Positions 17,151 to 25,801 of a DNA stretch of 64,000 nt are shown in pieces. Source of the DNA: Litoreibacter ponti (GTDB lineage: Bacteria > Pseudomonadota > Alphaproteobacteria > Rhodobacterales > Rhodobacteraceae). The first letter of the stretch is position 1; the number at the start of each line of letters is the position of its first letter. Made by a program: the position numbers and the translations under genes. Location: the NCBI RefSeq assembly GCF_003054285.1, contig NZ_QBKS01000001.1, positions 1,116,001 to 1,180,000 on the forward strand, given 5' to 3'. Under the pieces are notes generated by a model. It made no database searches. It worked only from the letters and a program-made list of their open reading frames with translations, and was not told where the DNA came from.

Positions 17151-18773
17151 ATGAAGAAGAGAATTTATTCGAAAGATATCAGCTTCGGCGACATTGATGC
17201 ACGCCATGAGATTCTCGCTCGAGACGAGCGAAAGCAACAATTATTTCTGGACTCTTTTTTTCTGCCTCCCTCTCTGAACATCGACAAACTAAGAAACGGT
17301 GAACGGTTTCTAGTCTGCGGACCAAAGGGAAGCGGGAAGACCGCCTGCCTAAGGTATCTGCAAAATCAACTCGATAAAAACAAAAACTCCAAATCAAAAT
17401 TTATCGTATTCAGAGATGATGTGACAACACAAGATCGAGAAAAAATAATTGGCTTGTCGAAGATTCGATTATACGAGACACAGCCCGACGACGAAAGCGA
17501 TGAGCATGATCCACTGGCCATGGACTGCCTAAGCGCCTGGCAATTATTCATTCATAGAGAAATTGCAGACATAATTAGTAGGAGCCATGATTTTTGCGCT
17601 AAAACACCTGATGTTCTTGGCTACATCAAGCTATTGAACTCTTTCTTTTCACAGTATCGCACGGGCGTTTTTAAGAAAATTTTACAAAGCATTACAAAGG
17701 GAAGAATTAAAATATCTGGATTCGGTCAAGGTTTTGAGGCAGAGGCCGAGTTCATTGACAGACACGGCAACATAGATGTCTCCGAATTTGTGCGGTACTG
17801 CAATGGCATTGTGACCAACTTAGACTTCAATGCTGAGCTTAGTGATCCTAGAATAAATATATTCTTTGACGAGCTCAATATTAGTTTTGTTTCTGGGCTG
17901 GATTTTAGGCAAAATGCAGTTTTAATTCGTGATCTAGTTTCAGCCTGCGGAACACTTAACTCCAAGTTTTCAGAACATAGTCTGCCAATCTTTATTTATA
18001 CAGCCATTCGAAGCGAAGTGGCAGACTCGGTCGAAAGCAGTGTTCGTGAGTTAAAAAAATGGATTGACGATCAAGCCGAATTCGTCGATTGGTACACACC
18101 AAGAACAGACTATAATGAACAACCCATACTAGGCCTACTCAATCGACGAATCGCCGCGAACGAACACAGGCAATTAGGCTTGAGTGAAATTCCAAATGAA
18201 ATTGAATGGAACTTATATTTCGATCCAAAAGTTGGGAATATTCCGTTTCAGAACTTTCTACTATTTGAAACTTGGGGTCGGCCACGAGATTTGGTACGAC
18301 TTTTTAAAAGCGTCACGCCGCACCTCGAAGACCATGAAAGGTTTGGGGGTCGGTCGTTTGCGTTCGGCGCTAAAAGCTATTCGAAAAGTTGCTGGGATGA
18401 AAAGCACGATGAATTGAATGCTAAATACCCTCAGTCGGCAATAGAAACAATAAAGCGGTTTCTGCATAATTTCGACGGAACTTTTTCAAGGAGCCAGTTT
18501 GAAACTCGGGTTATCCAAATCTCCGGCTCTGATCCGAGAGCAAAACAATTTTTTAATGATCGAAATTTGGACGTCTTCCTTGAAGACTTGTACAAGGTTG
18601 GCATCCTAGGCAATATTTTGAAGTCCAAAAAAGGCGGTAGCTATCCTTCCTACCTTTACACTGGATTGACGACTTTCAATGCGCACGACGTAATGTGTGT
18701 GCACCGCTCTCTCTGGAAAGAACTGGGGTTAACCAACTCTCAAAAACTCCAAAGCAAACCTAAGCGCAAATAG
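17151..18773 (+). CDS. P-loop ATPase, Sll1717-like family (possible defence or mobile-associated gene)
   Basis: A 540-residue protein with Walker A GPKGSGKT at residues 57-64 and Walker B INIFFDEL at 235-242. The conserved WGRPRDLVRLF at 375-385 is a helix seen in KAP/STAND-like and Sll1717-type ATPases. The C-terminal ~110 residues look like winged-helix units (NFDGTFSRSQFE, HRSLWKEL). No signal peptide or membrane helix is seen. Codon use is rich in A/T third positions, unlike its neighbours, which indicates recent transfer. It stands alone, with no obvious effector gene. Related lone ATPases often occur in variable loci; a defence role is only inference. Confidence 0.75.
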   Translation: MKKRIYSKDISFGDIDARHEILARDERKQQLFLDSFFLPPSLNIDKLRNGERFLVCGPKGSGKTACLRYLQNQLDKNKNSKSKFIVFRDDVTTQDREKIIGLSKIRLYETQPDDESDEHDPLAMDCLSAWQLFIHREIADIISRSHDFCAKTPDVLGYIKLLNSFFSQYRTGVFKKILQSITKGRIKISGFGQGFEAEAEFIDRHGNIDVSEFVRYCNGIVTNLDFNAELSDPRINIFFDELNISFVSGLDFRQNAVLIRDLVSACGTLNSKFSEHSLPIFIYTAIRSEVADSVESSVRELKKWIDDQAEFVDWYTPRTDYNEQPILGLLNRRIAANEHRQLGLSEIPNEIEWNLYFDPKVGNIPFQNFLLFETWGRPRDLVRLFKSVTPHLEDHERFGGRSFAFGAKSYSKSCWDEKHDELNAKYPQSAIETIKRFLHNFDGTFSRSQFETRVIQISGSDPRAKQFFNDRNLDVFLEDLYKVGILGNILKSKKGGSYPSYLYTGLTTFNAHDVMCVHRSLWKELGLTNSQKLQSKPKRK

Positions 18774-18800
18774 GCGAAAAACAGGTTAGAACTATTACAT

Positions 18801-19703
18801 CTAGAATAAGTGCTCAAACTCCCGCCACTCACCCTTTGACATCCCAGAAGTCTCCTGCGTGACCTTCTCGCCCGCCAGCATCCGCCGCACGCAGTCCAGC
18901 GCCTTGCCGGACAGCTGGGCGCCGCCCAAGCGGTAGTCCTCGAACGCGCCGTAGGCGGCGGGGACCCAGTCCTTAACCACCTCGCAGATCGCATCGGCAT
19001 AGACCCGGATTTCATACTGCGCGTGGCTGTCGGCCCGCAGGCGCAGGAAGTGGAACAGGTTGTGCAGGTCCACCTTCCAGTACCATTGGGTGTAGATGTT
19101 GGCGGGCAGGTTCATCCGCGCCAGCTCCCGCGCGAGGCCCTGCTGGTCATCCTGGCTGATCATCTCCTCGTAGTGATCATAGGCGCGCGTGCTGTCATCC
19201 TTGAGGTAGCGCAGGACGCGGTCGGCCTCCTCGCCGCTCAAGGCCTCGCCCCGGCCCTGATTGTTGACCACGGATTGCGCGGCGAGGTCCTCGGGCGCGG
19301 GGATGTAGAACTCCCGGTCGAGGATCGAGTAGCGCGCGGAGTACTCGTTGACATTGGCGGTGCGGTGCCGGATCCACTGCCGCGCGACGAAGACCGGCAG
19401 CTTCACGTGCAGCTTGATCTCGCACATCTCGAAGGGCGTCGAGTGCCAGTGGCGCATCAGGTAGCGGATCAGCCCCTCGTCGTTCTGCACCGACTTGGTG
19501 CCGCGCCCGTAGCTGACCCGCGCCGCCTGACAGATCGCTGAATCGTCGCCCATGTAATCGATCACCCGGATGAAGCCGTGGTCGAGCACCTCGTGGGCGG
19601 TGTAGAGATGCGCCTCCATCCCCGGCACGGTGGCGCGCAGCGTGGGCTGGGTGTTGGCGCGCAGCTCTGCGATTTCGGTGGCTTGGTCTGGGGAGATGGG
19701 CAT
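18801..19703 (-). CDS. thyX: FAD-dependent thymidylate synthase
   Basis: A 300-residue ThyX. The signature RHRTANVNEYSARYS (RHRxxxxxxxS) is complete, with the preceding FVARQWI typical of the family. It methylates dUMP to dTMP using methylene-tetrahydrofolate and reduced flavin. The ATG at 19703 is chosen for its GGAGG 7 nt upstream; an in-frame ORF extends 23 codons further but lacks conservation. It borders the AT-rich ATPase island, with 27 bp between the two stop codons. A DnaA box lies about 90 bp upstream of its start. Confidence 0.95.
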   Translation of the reverse strand: MPISPDQATEIAELRANTQPTLRATVPGMEAHLYTAHEVLDHGFIRVIDYMGDDSAICQAARVSYGRGTKSVQNDEGLIRYLMRHWHSTPFEMCEIKLHVKLPVFVARQWIRHRTANVNEYSARYSILDREFYIPAPEDLAAQSVVNNQGRGEALSGEEADRVLRYLKDDSTRAYDHYEEMISQDDQQGLARELARMNLPANIYTQWYWKVDLHNLFHFLRLRADSHAQYEIRVYADAICEVVKDWVPAAYGAFEDYRLGGAQLSGKALDCVRRMLAGEKVTQETSGMSKGEWREFEHLF

Positions 19704-19790
19704 GGAACGGCCTCCGGCCTGCAAGAGAATCGTCGGGGTGAGACCACATCTTGCGGCACCGGCCCCCATCACATCAAGATACTGTGAGAG

Positions 19791-19799
19791 TTATCCACA
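19791..19799 (+). promoter_or_regulatory. Consensus DnaA box upstream of thyX
   Basis: TTATCCACA matches the strict DnaA consensus. It is a single box 88 bp upstream of the thyX ATG in the divergent thyX/lipoprotein spacer. It could link dTMP synthesis to DnaA activity; a chance match is also possible. Confidence 0.45.
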
Positions 19800-19880
19800 G
19801 AAGAGGCCCAAAATGCCCCCGCCCCGGGCGATTGTTTGGCAACACTCCACAATTAGCCCCCAAATCCCCCGTCACCGCCG

Positions 19881-19909
19881 TTGACTTTTGCGCCGACCCG
19901 GCGGATTTT
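19881..19909 (+). promoter_or_regulatory. Candidate promoter for the lipoprotein-Slam unit
   Basis: TTGACT (19881-19886) and GATTTT (19904-19909) are separated by 17 nt, and a start site near 19917 would leave a 40-nt leader before the ATG at 19957. Confidence 0.4.
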
Positions 19910-19956
19910 CTCGCCCAAGATGCTTAATGCGTCACTCCGGGCAGTGAGACACAGAT

Positions 19957-20916
19957 ATGAACCTGAACTACGCGACCAAGGCCATTGGTATTCTCTCGAT
20001 TTCGGCCCTGATGGCCTGCGGCGGCGGCGGCGCGGGTGGCTCCAACCCCGTAACTGGCGGCCCGAACGCCGCGATCGACCCGGTCGACCCGGTCGATCCG
20101 ACGGCACCGACCATCAACGGCATCCCGACGGAACTTGCCAACAACCTGCTTGCGGTGACGTTCGACCCGGGCTCGGGCAACCTGCTTCTTGAATTGCAAT
20201 CCTTTGATGCGCCGGGCGAGAGCGGGATCTACGTGCGCAACCCGGCGATCGACAGCGCGATCAATGGCTATCAAGCCTACACGCGCCAGGACGACCCCAA
20301 TGATCGCTTCTTTCTTGCCATCAACGGCGTAAGCGCGGGCGGCGAAGTCCGCGCCGTCGCCGTGACCGATGGCGGTCAGTTCAACCGCTTCTTCGGCGGC
20401 GGGTTCTATGAGCAAGACGGATCGTACAGCGCGCCTCGGACCACGGGCCTCGTTTCCTACGCAGGGCGCTACGCGGCGACGACCAACCTGAACGCGACCG
20501 GTGCCAACCTGCTGCCCCAACCTCCGGGCAGCCCCCCGCCCCCGCGCGAGCCCGCGACGATCGAAGGCGATATCTTCATCAACCTCAGCTTCAGCGACAA
20601 CGGTGTGAACGGGCAGATCTTCAATCGTGAATTCTCCGAATATCCGGCGATCACCCTGCCCGATATCCGCCTGGTCGAAGGCGTCCTGAACGCGGACGGC
20701 TCGTTCCTGGGCGACACCGAGATCGAGGTTGAGCGGCGTAATGGCGCATTTGGCGGCACCCTTGGCGGGGAGGATGGCACGGCGCTCGCGGGCGTGACCA
20801 GCATCTCCGACTTCTCGGACGATCTGGATAACGAAGCCGAATATGGCATCTTCGTGCTTGAGCGGTGCGGAACAGCGAACGAAGATGCGGCGCTGTGCGC
20901 GGGCTCCAACCCGTAA
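19957..20916 (+). CDS. Surface lipoprotein with TbpB-like barrel (putative Slam substrate)
   Basis: A 319-residue lipoprotein. The signal peptide ends in the lipobox LMAC (Cys21), followed by a Gly-rich tether GGGGAGGSNP and Pro/Asp repeats. The rest is rich in beta-strands and ends with a segment (INLSFSDNGVNG, later GAFGGTLGGEDGTALAG) resembling the C-terminal beta-barrel of TbpB-like, Slam-exported surface lipoproteins. A Pro-rich linker (QPPGSPPPPREP) lies near residue 190. The adjacent downstream gene encodes a Slam-like barrel, which supports surface exposure. The ligand is unknown and no iron genes adjoin. Confidence 0.72.
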   Translation: MNLNYATKAIGILSISALMACGGGGAGGSNPVTGGPNAAIDPVDPVDPTAPTINGIPTELANNLLAVTFDPGSGNLLLELQSFDAPGESGIYVRNPAIDSAINGYQAYTRQDDPNDRFFLAINGVSAGGEVRAVAVTDGGQFNRFFGGGFYEQDGSYSAPRTTGLVSYAGRYAATTNLNATGANLLPQPPGSPPPPREPATIEGDIFINLSFSDNGVNGQIFNREFSEYPAITLPDIRLVEGVLNADGSFLGDTEIEVERRNGAFGGTLGGEDGTALAGVTSISDFSDDLDNEAEYGIFVLERCGTANEDAALCAGSNP

Positions 20917-20929
20917 TCGGTCGCCCCGC

Positions 20930-22348
20930 GTGCCGGGAGCAGGCCACATCAGAGCCGGACTTGGCATCCTAAGACGATCGGGCCGGTCTCTGGCCCGAAC
21001 CTTGGCGACTTGCCTGCTGTTGTCAGGCACCGCTGCCGCACAGCCAGTCGAAGTCTCCCTTGATCAGGGCTTTCAGATCGCGCGGCGGGCCTTCGCCCAG
21101 CAGAACTACGCCCTTGCGCATCTCATCGCACAGCAAATCCTGCAGGCGAAGCCGAAGGATGTCCCGGCCTTATTGCTGTCCGCCGCCAGCGCACCCTATG
21201 TCGGACGAGCGAAGGATGGACGGTTGGACGCCCGCAAAGCGTATCTTTCAGCCGAAAGCCCCGCGCAAAAGCGCAGCGCAGCGACCTTCGCCGCCGTTGC
21301 ATCGGCACAAGAGAAACGCCCCCTCCTGACCCAGCTCTGGCTGCGCCGCGCCTACCAGCACAGCGAGACAGAGCAGCAGCGATCCAACATCTCCGCACAA
21401 TACCGCAAGTACCGGCAGATAAGCCCTGTCCGGCTGTTCTTTTCGGCGACCGTGGCGCCAAGCTCGAACCTGAATGGCGGAGCGGATTCGCAGTTCCTGA
21501 CGATCGACGGGATCTACCCGGTGGGCGTGCTCAGCGGCTCGGCACAGGCACTCAGCGGAACCCGCGCAACCGTTCGCGGACAACTCACCTACACCCTGTC
21601 GGAAGCCACTACCCGCAAAACGACGCTGAGCGTGTCCGGCAGTATTTCGCGGGTCGATCTGTCGGGCGAGGCGAAGGCCCTCGCCCCAGACATCTCGAGC
21701 CGCGATCTTGGCGATACGCAGCTGGGCGTGTCCTTGCGCCACCAGATCGCCCCCGGACGCAAACCGATCCCCGACACGTATTCTTTGGGCGTCGGGCAAA
21801 CATGGTTCGGCGGCGAGAGTTACTATACCTATCTGACGCTTGGTCTCGGGCGCCAGTTCCGCGTGGGGCAAGATGCGATCGTGCGGGTGGGCGCGGAAAA
21901 CACCCGGCAGTTTTATGAGGACGGGCGTTCAACCCGTGACATCTCGACCCTGCGGGCCGGAATGACCCGCCGCGTGCGCGAGGGCGACCTGTTAAGCTTC
22001 AACCTGTCGCTCAGCCGCTCCAATTCGGACACCCAAAACGATCGCTACGAGGCGGTCTACGCGTCGCTTGGATACGAGCTGGGCGAGCCGATCGGGCCGG
22101 TCTCGGTCGCGGCCACGATTGGTTATGGCGAGACCCGATATGACAACTACACGCTCGGCTTCTTCCGCGTCCCCGGAGGCCGCGTCGACAAGACCACGCG
22201 GCTCAGCCTCGACCTGACTCTGAGCGAGACCGGCTATCTTGGGTTCGTGCCGCAAATCAACATCGCGCATAACCGCACGCAATCCAATGTCAGCCGGTTC
22301 GAACGCTCGACCACGGGGGTCGGATTGAGCTTCGTCAGCGCCTTCTGA
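20930..22348 (+). CDS. Surface lipoprotein assembly modifier (Slam, DUF560) family outer-membrane protein
   Basis: About 472 residues from the GTG at 20930. The start is uncertain: an in-frame ATG at 20843 lies inside the lipoprotein gene. A basic region and hydrophobic stretch (RTLATCLLLSGTAAA) form the signal peptide. An N-terminal TPR-like domain follows (ARRAFAQQNYALAHLIAQQIL), then a ~290-residue beta-barrel of alternating strands ending FERSTTGVGLSFVSAF with terminal Phe, typical of outer-membrane barrels. Slams move specific lipoproteins across the outer membrane. It follows the lipoprotein gene by 13 nt and overlaps the DUF817 gene (TGATG). Confidence 0.78.
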   Translation: MPGAGHIRAGLGILRRSGRSLARTLATCLLLSGTAAAQPVEVSLDQGFQIARRAFAQQNYALAHLIAQQILQAKPKDVPALLLSAASAPYVGRAKDGRLDARKAYLSAESPAQKRSAATFAAVASAQEKRPLLTQLWLRRAYQHSETEQQRSNISAQYRKYRQISPVRLFFSATVAPSSNLNGGADSQFLTIDGIYPVGVLSGSAQALSGTRATVRGQLTYTLSEATTRKTTLSVSGSISRVDLSGEAKALAPDISSRDLGDTQLGVSLRHQIAPGRKPIPDTYSLGVGQTWFGGESYYTYLTLGLGRQFRVGQDAIVRVGAENTRQFYEDGRSTRDISTLRAGMTRRVREGDLLSFNLSLSRSNSDTQNDRYEAVYASLGYELGEPIGPVSVAATIGYGETRYDNYTLGFFRVPGGRVDKTTRLSLDLTLSETGYLGFVPQINIAHNRTQSNVSRFERSTTGVGLSFVSAF

Positions 22349-23229
22349 TGCCCCGCTTCTCCACCCGCGGGATCGAGCGGCGGCTGGGCGACGGGGTCCG
22401 CGCGCGGCTTACTGGATGGCCGGGCGAGCTGTTGATGTTCTTCCTCAAACAGGGATGGGCCGCGCTGTTCGGGCTGCTGTTCATCGTGGCGCTGATCGCG
22501 ACCAAGCTGGTATGGCAGGACGACTGGACGCTGCAAAGGTATGACGGGCTGTTCATCTTCGCCGTCACCACGCAAGCCGCGATGCTGTGGTTCAAGCTGG
22601 AGACCTGGGACGAGGCGCGGGTGATCTTGCTGTTCCACATCACCGGCACGGCGATGGAGCTGTTCAAGATCCACATGGGCTCGTGGTCCTACCCGGAGCC
22701 GGGGCTCTTCGTGATCGGCGGGGTGCCGCTGTTTTCAGGGTTTATGTACGCCTCCATCGGCAGCTACATCGCGCGGGTGATCCGCATCTTCGATATGCGC
22801 TTCGCGCCCTACCCGCCGCTCTGGCTGACCTTTGCCTTCGGGGCGGCGATCTACGTCAACTTCTTCGCCCACCACTTCCTCCCCGACATCAGGCTGGCGC
22901 TGTTCGCGGGCACGCTGATCCTGTTCGGGCGCACGCGCATCTGGTTCTACGTGGGCCGCACGCCGCGCTGGATGCCGATGCCGCTGGCCGCGTTGCTGGC
23001 GGCCTTCGTCGTCTGGATCGCCGAGAATGTCGGCACCATGACCGGCACCTGGATCTACGCGGGCCAATCGGCGCTGGAGATGGTGAGCTTCGCCAAGATG
23101 GGGTCGTGGTACCTGCTGCTCTGGGTCGCCTTCGTGACGGTCACGCTGGTGTCGCGCGGCGCCCTGTCGCGCGCGGCGCTCAAACCGGGCCCGCGCCCCT
23201 CGCCTTCCGCGCCCGGGACGCTAGACTAG
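22348..23229 (+). CDS. DUF817 family membrane protein
   Basis: A 293-residue integral membrane protein with about seven hydrophobic segments and the family stretch GTAMELFKIHMGSWSYPE. The function of DUF817 is unknown. Conserved Glu/Lys/His and Trp residues between helices could line a binding pocket. Its start overlaps the stop of the Slam gene, so it is probably expressed with it, although a direct role in lipoprotein display is only a possibility. Confidence 0.85.
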   Translation: MPRFSTRGIERRLGDGVRARLTGWPGELLMFFLKQGWAALFGLLFIVALIATKLVWQDDWTLQRYDGLFIFAVTTQAAMLWFKLETWDEARVILLFHITGTAMELFKIHMGSWSYPEPGLFVIGGVPLFSGFMYASIGSYIARVIRIFDMRFAPYPPLWLTFAFGAAIYVNFFAHHFLPDIRLALFAGTLILFGRTRIWFYVGRTPRWMPMPLAALLAAFVVWIAENVGTMTGTWIYAGQSALEMVSFAKMGSWYLLLWVAFVTVTLVSRGALSRAALKPGPRPSPSAPGTLD

Positions 23230-23254
23230 AAGGGACAGCAACTCAGGAGCCCCC

Positions 23255-23689
23255 ATGAAAGTCGAATATCTGCACACGATGGTCCGCGTGAAGGACCTGG
23301 AGAAATCCATCGCGTTCTACAAGATGCTGGGCCTCGTCGAGCGCCGCCGCAGCGAGAATGAGGGCGGGCGGTTTACCCTGGTGTTCCTCTGCCCGCCCGA
23401 TCAGGCCGACGGCCACGCCGATGTGGAGCTGACGTATAATTGGGACGGCGATGACGGCCTGCCGTCCGACAGCCGCCATTTCGGCCACCTCGCCTACCGG
23501 GTCGAGAATATCTACGAGATGTGCCAGCAGCTGATGGATGCGGGCGTGACGATCAACCGCCCGCCGCGCGACGGCCACATGGCTTTCGTGCGCTCGCCCG
23601 ACAACATCTCGGTGGAGCTCTTGCAGATGGGCGACGCCCTGCCGCCGCAAGAGCCCTGGGCGTCGATGGAGAACACCGGACATTGGTGA
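23255..23689 (+). CDS. gloA: Lactoylglutathione lyase (glyoxalase I) family protein
   Basis: A 144-residue VOC-fold protein. It begins LHTMVRVKDLEKSIAFYKMLG, with a metal-ligand His in the first module, VELTYNW with the first Glu, HFGHLAYRV with the second His, and ISVELLQ with the last Glu. This is the glyoxalase I metal set. It isomerises the methylglyoxal-glutathione hemithioacetal in the cytoplasm. An AGGAG precedes the ATG. Its stop codon overlaps the GTG start of the DUF1194 gene. Confidence 0.92.
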   Translation: MKVEYLHTMVRVKDLEKSIAFYKMLGLVERRRSENEGGRFTLVFLCPPDQADGHADVELTYNWDGDDGLPSDSRHFGHLAYRVENIYEMCQQLMDAGVTINRPPRDGHMAFVRSPDNISVELLQMGDALPPQEPWASMENTGHW

Positions 23690-24393
23690 TCCGCGCCGCC
23701 GCGCTCGCGCTGGCCATGACGGCCGGCGCGGCGCAGGCCGTCTGCCGGCAGGCGCTGATCCTCGGGCTCGATATTTCGGGCTCTGTGGATGGCGCGGAAT
23801 ATAACCTGCAGCTGCACGGCCTCGCCTCCGCGCTGACCTCGCCTGCAGTCAAGGAGATGGCGCTGGCCGCGCCCGAGGTCCCGGTGCACCTGCTGGTCTT
23901 CGAGTGGTCGGGCGTCAGCCTGCAACGCGTGCTCGTCGACTGGACGCCACTGACGTCTGAGGCCGCGATCGATAGGATCGCCAACACGCTGCTGAGCACC
24001 CGGCGCATCTCCCGCAAGGGGGCCACCGCCATTGGCCGGGCGATGGACTACGCCGAATACCAGTTCCGCCAGGGCCCCGATTGTTGGACCCGCACGCTGG
24101 ATCTGTCCGGCGACGGCAAAAACAACGACGGCAATTTCCCGGAGCTGGTGCGCCAGCAGCCCCGCTTCAACAATATCACAATCAACGGCCTGGTGATCGG
24201 CTCCGATGTCTCGCGCGGTCGCGACGAGCGGCAGATGGAGCTGATGGAGCTGTCAGCCTATTACCGTCGCCGCGTAATCCACGGCCCCGGCGCCTTCATC
24301 GAAGTCGCACTGGGCTTCGCCGACTACGCCCGCGCGATGGAGCGCAAGCTGCTGCGCGAACTGGAGGGTCTCGTCGTGGGCCAGCTCGACTAG
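23686..24393 (+). CDS. DUF1194 domain secreted protein (von Willebrand A-like)
   Basis: A 235-residue protein with a short signal peptide (ALALAMTAGAAQA). The mature part begins near CRQALILGLDISGSVDGAEY, where DxSxS is the metal-ion-dependent adhesion site of vWA-like folds, and later carries DLSGDGKNNDG. DUF1194 proteins are widespread in Rhodobacterales and uncharacterised. The GTG start at 23686 overlaps the gloA stop codon. It is followed by tandem hairpins before convergent serS. Confidence 0.85.
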   Translation: MIRAAALALAMTAGAAQAVCRQALILGLDISGSVDGAEYNLQLHGLASALTSPAVKEMALAAPEVPVHLLVFEWSGVSLQRVLVDWTPLTSEAAIDRIANTLLSTRRISRKGATAIGRAMDYAEYQFRQGPDCWTRTLDLSGDGKNNDGNFPELVRQQPRFNNITINGLVIGSDVSRGRDERQMELMELSAYYRRRVIHGPGAFIEVALGFADYARAMERKLLRELEGLVVGQLD

Positions 24394-24420
24394 GCTCTTT
24401 CTTTGTTCCGCAAATACGGT

Positions 24421-24501
24421 GGGGGTGTGGGGGCAGCGCCCCCACCGACAAATCGGGGGTGCGGGGGCGGAGCCCCCGCGTGGCGACGCGGCAAAGCCGC
24501 G
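24421..24501. terminator. Three tandem GC-rich hairpins between convergent DUF1194 and serS
   Basis: Hairpins at 24427-24445, 24461-24479 and 24487-24501 have 8-, 8- and 6-bp perfect stems and 3-nt loops. The first two lie in a 25-nt repeat (24421-24445 and 24455-24479). One stem pair differs between copies in a compensatory way: T28-A44 in the first becomes C62-G78 in the second (last two digits of coordinates). They probably terminate transcription from both sides, though T-runs are lacking. Confidence 0.6.
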
Positions 24502-24511
24502 GCGCAATCCC

Positions 24512-25801
24512 TCAGATCAGGGTGCCAAGCGGGTCGAGAACGGTGTTGCCGCCGAGATACGGGTGCAACGCCACCGGCAGCTCGACCGAGCCATCGGCCT
24601 GCTGGCCGTTCTCCAGTACCGCGATCAGGCAGCGCCCCACCGCAAGGCCGGAACCGTTAAGCGTATGCACAAACTCCGGCTTGCCGCCGCCCTCGGGCTT
24701 GAAGCGCGCGTTCATCCGGCGGGCCTGGAAGTCGCCGCAGACAGAGACAGAGCTGATCTCGCGATATGTCTGCTGTCCGGGTAACCAGACTTCGATGTCA
24801 TGGGTCCGGCGCGCGCCGAAGCCCATGTCGCCCACGCAAAGCACAACGGTGCGGTAGGGCAGCAACAGCTCCTCCAGGATCGCCTGCGCAAAGCCGGTCA
24901 TCCGGTCCAGCTCGGCCCGGCTCTCGTCCGGGTGGGTGATCGAGACCATTTCGACCTTCTCGAACTGGTGCTGGCGCAGCATCCCCGCCGTGTCGCGCCC
25001 GGCCGAGCCTGCCTCCGAGCGGAAGCATTGCGAATGAGCCGTCAGACGCATCGGTAGTTGCCCCGCCTCCAATGTCTCGCCGTTGACGATATTGGTCAGC
25101 GTCACCTCGGAGGTGGGGATCAGCCACTGCCCGTCGGTGGTCTTATAGCTGTCCTCGCCAAATTTCGGCAGCTGCCCCGTGCCATACATCATGTCTTCGC
25201 GTACCAGCACCGGGGTCCAGGTCTCGGTCAGGCCATTGGCGATATGGGTGTCGAGCATGAACTGCGCCAGGGCCCGGTGCAGCCGCGCAACCGAGCTCTG
25301 CAGCACAACGAACCGCGCGCCCGACAGTTTCGCGCCCAGCTCGAAATTCATCCCCGCCTGAACGCCGGGCAGCTCGTAATGCTCCTTGGGCACAAAGGGG
25401 AAGCGCCGGGGCGTGCCCCAGCGGTGGATCTCGACATTGTCGTCCTCATCCGCGCCGGGGGGCACATCGTCGAACGGAATATTTGGAAGCGACATCAACA
25501 GGTTATTGAGGCGCACGTCTTCGGCCTGGGCCTCTTCGCCCAGCCGCGCCACCTCGGCCTTCTTCTCGCCCACAAGGGCGCGCAGGCGCTCAAACTCGGC
25601 CTCATCGCCCTTGGCCTTGGCCGCGCCGACCTCCTTGGAGGCCGCGTTCTGCGCGGCCTTGGCCTCTTCGGCGGCCTGGATCTTGGCGCGCCGGGCGGTG
25701 TCGATAGCCAACACATCGGCAGAGGACACATCCGCGTTCCGCGCTTTCATGGCGGCGTCAAAGACCTCTGGGGTCTCGCGGATCATGCGGATGTCATGCA
25801 T
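24512..25801 (-). CDS. serS: Serine--tRNA ligase
   Basis: A 429-residue class II synthetase. The N-terminal long coiled coil (about residues 25-105, Ala/Glu/Lys-rich) contacts the tRNA variable arm. Motif 2 appears in CFRSEAGSAGRDTAGMLRQHQFEKVE and motif 3 in NGSGLAVGRCLIAVLEN. It charges tRNA-Ser. The start at 25801 (MHDIRMIRETPE) is the family N-terminus with AAGGA upstream; the longer ORF is not conserved. It is divergent from yajC. Confidence 0.97.
   Translation of the reverse strand: MHDIRMIRETPEVFDAAMKARNADVSSADVLAIDTARRAKIQAAEEAKAAQNAASKEVGAAKAKGDEAEFERLRALVGEKKAEVARLGEEAQAEDVRLNNLLMSLPNIPFDDVPPGADEDDNVEIHRWGTPRRFPFVPKEHYELPGVQAGMNFELGAKLSGARFVVLQSSVARLHRALAQFMLDTHIANGLTETWTPVLVREDMMYGTGQLPKFGEDSYKTTDGQWLIPTSEVTLTNIVNGETLEAGQLPMRLTAHSQCFRSEAGSAGRDTAGMLRQHQFEKVEMVSITHPDESRAELDRMTGFAQAILEELLLPYRTVVLCVGDMGFGARRTHDIEVWLPGQQTYREISSVSVCGDFQARRMNARFKPEGGGKPEFVHTLNGSGLAVGRCLIAVLENGQQADGSVELPVALHPYLGGNTVLDPLGTLI

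Noticed and set aside
19791..19799. Replication origin at the DnaA box near thyX
   Set aside because: Only one box was found, with no AT-rich unwinding region or typical origin neighbours.
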